Source: JAXGQD01 sp964574395
Lineage (GTDB): Bacteria > Bacillota > Clostridia > Saccharofermentanales > Fastidiosipilaceae
Assembly: GCA_964574395.1 (NCBI GenBank)
Contig: CAZNNL010000034.1
Coordinates: 1-22,400 of the forward strand
DNA: 22,400 nucleotides
Reading direction: 5' to 3'
The notes beneath the pieces are model-generated. The model was given only the letters and a program-made list of their open reading frames with translations. It made no database searches and was not told the DNA's origin. The position numbers were made by a program, and so were the translations under genes. The first letter of the stretch is position 1. Each line of letters starts with the position of its first letter. This document shows positions 21,968 to 22,400 of this stretch, one piece after another.

Positions 21968-22400
21968 ATGAGTAAAGAAGTTGTCATTCTCGGTGCAGGA
22001 TATGCGGGGATACTTACAGCCAAAAAATTAGCTAAACGCATCAAGAAAACGAAGGCAGATGTCAATGTCACAATAATTGACCGGAATCCATTCCACACGA
22101 TGTTGACAGAGTTGCACGAAGTTGCAGCAGGACGTGTTGATGAAGATAGTATTACTATTTCTTTGGCTAAGGTTTTTGCCAAACGTAAAGTAAATGTCGT
22201 TCTCGATAATATAACGAGTGTAGACTATGCTAGTAAAGTAGTAAAAGGCGAAGCAGGCGAGTATAAATATGACTATTTTGTCATGGCCGCTGGTTCAAAG
22301 CCAACCTACTTTGGTGTGGAAGGTGCCGCAGAACACGCGCATAAGCGGGAGTTTGACACTTTGATCCACCGAACAAAACTAAGAATGGCGCAACAAGAGG
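21968..22400 (+). CDS. Type II NADH dehydrogenase-like FAD oxidoreductase (5' part)
   Basis: The first 144 codons; the gene runs off the right edge. The N-terminus EVVILGAGYAGILTAKKLAK is an FAD-binding Rossmann loop (GxGxxG), followed by VTIIDRNPFHTMLTELHEVAAG, the usual NDH-2 segment after the second strand, then YDYFVMAAGSKPTYFGVEGAAEHA, which ends the first FAD half. Such enzymes oxidise NADH at the membrane and reduce quinone, or in anaerobes may serve other acceptors. GGAAGGAAG precedes the ATG. The gene has its own promoter. The full length and the membrane-binding C-terminus (normally ~400-600 residues in total) cannot be seen. Confidence 0.85.
   Translation, partial: MSKEVVILGAGYAGILTAKKLAKRIKKTKADVNVTIIDRNPFHTMLTELHEVAAGRVDEDSITISLAKVFAKRKVNVVLDNITSVDYASKVVKGEAGEYKYDYFVMAAGSKPTYFGVEGAAEHAHKREFDTLIHRTKLRMAQQE

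Larger units (their letters stand above)
299..22181. repeat. Dispersed octamer TTTTGCCA, at least 37 copies
   Basis: Counted by reading both strands. TTTTGCCA on the plus strand starts at 299, 1120, 2012, 3725, 4053, 5035, 5629, 7373, 7684, 8020, 8929, 9694, 12773, 14095, 16583, 17292, 18097, 18937, 20228, 21639 and 22174. Its complement TGGCAAAA starts at 526, 1654, 2529, 2870, 3660, 3972, 5455, 5898, 6986, 11837, 12605, 15718, 17688, 18055, 20213 and 21291. Equal base composition predicts about 0.7 copies over both strands. Thirty-two copies lie inside genes, 17 with TTTTGCCA on the coding strand and 15 with the complement. They are read as Phe-Ala, Leu-Pro, Phe-Cys-Gln, Gly-Lys, Ala-Lys and Trp-Gln, so protein sequence does not explain them. 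Bases flanking the eight are variable. Further 7-base matches (TTTGCCA) occur, for example near 741, 2476, 3135 and 12898. The function is unknown. Confidence 0.9.

Noticed and set aside
22290..22400. Suspected frameshift in the NADH dehydrogenase fragment
   Set aside because: Residues after GVEGAAEHA look unusual for the family, but the alternative frames soon hit stops and the frame stays open to the window end, so divergence is the simpler reading.

Overview
The window reads as chromosomal DNA of a low-to-mid GC member of the Bacillota, most likely a Clostridia-type anaerobe. The reasons are strong AGGAGG-type ribosome binding sites, several TTG starts, an EFR1-type flavodoxin/ferredoxin protein, a QueT transporter, a lipoprotein with a type II signal peptide, a CymR-like Rrf2 regulator next to cysK, and an anaerobic-type FAD/Fe-S glycerol-3-phosphate dehydrogenase with its DUF1667 partner. 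I cannot name a genus. No rRNA, tRNA, CRISPR array, phage gene or transposase was recognised.

Layout. 1-2084: a lipoprotein gene (428-1936) bracketed by two inverted copies of a ~134-bp palindromic element. 2124-4689 (minus): sir2, an M42 metallopeptidase whose start overlaps the sir2 end, then queT behind a possibly structured leader. 4769-5509 (plus): EFR1 flavodoxin/ferredoxin. 5553-13042: a glycerol / glycerol-3-phosphate block. It has glpK followed by a GNAT acetyltransferase remnant on the minus strand. On the plus strand it has a membrane-anchored glycerophosphodiester phosphodiesterase, a 960-residue fused FAD dehydrogenase and DUF1667. 13101-13661: a short FUSC/ArAE-like membrane protein. 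13700-20159 (minus): a metallophosphoesterase, tex, a MATE exporter, cysK, a CymR-like regulator with a clear promoter and operator palindrome, and a nitroreductase. 20369-21673 (plus): a UMF1/Atg22-type MFS transporter. 21968-end (plus): the start of a type II NADH dehydrogenase.

How genes work together. The phosphodiesterase would release glycerol-3-phosphate from phospholipid head groups, GlpK would make it from glycerol, and the fused dehydrogenase with DUF1667 would oxidise it to dihydroxyacetone phosphate. The Rrf2 regulator, cysK and the MATE gene look like one transcript, with cysteine synthase under a cysteine-sensing repressor.

The most striking signal is not a gene. The octamer TTTTGCCA, counted on both strands, occurs at least 37 times in 22.4 kb (about one per 600 bp; under one expected by chance). 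It lies in both orientations and in all six reading-frame registers of unrelated genes, and once as an inverted pair forming a hairpin between two genes. It behaves like a selected genome-wide DNA word, in the style of DNA uptake sequences or HIP1. I know of no such word described in Bacillota.
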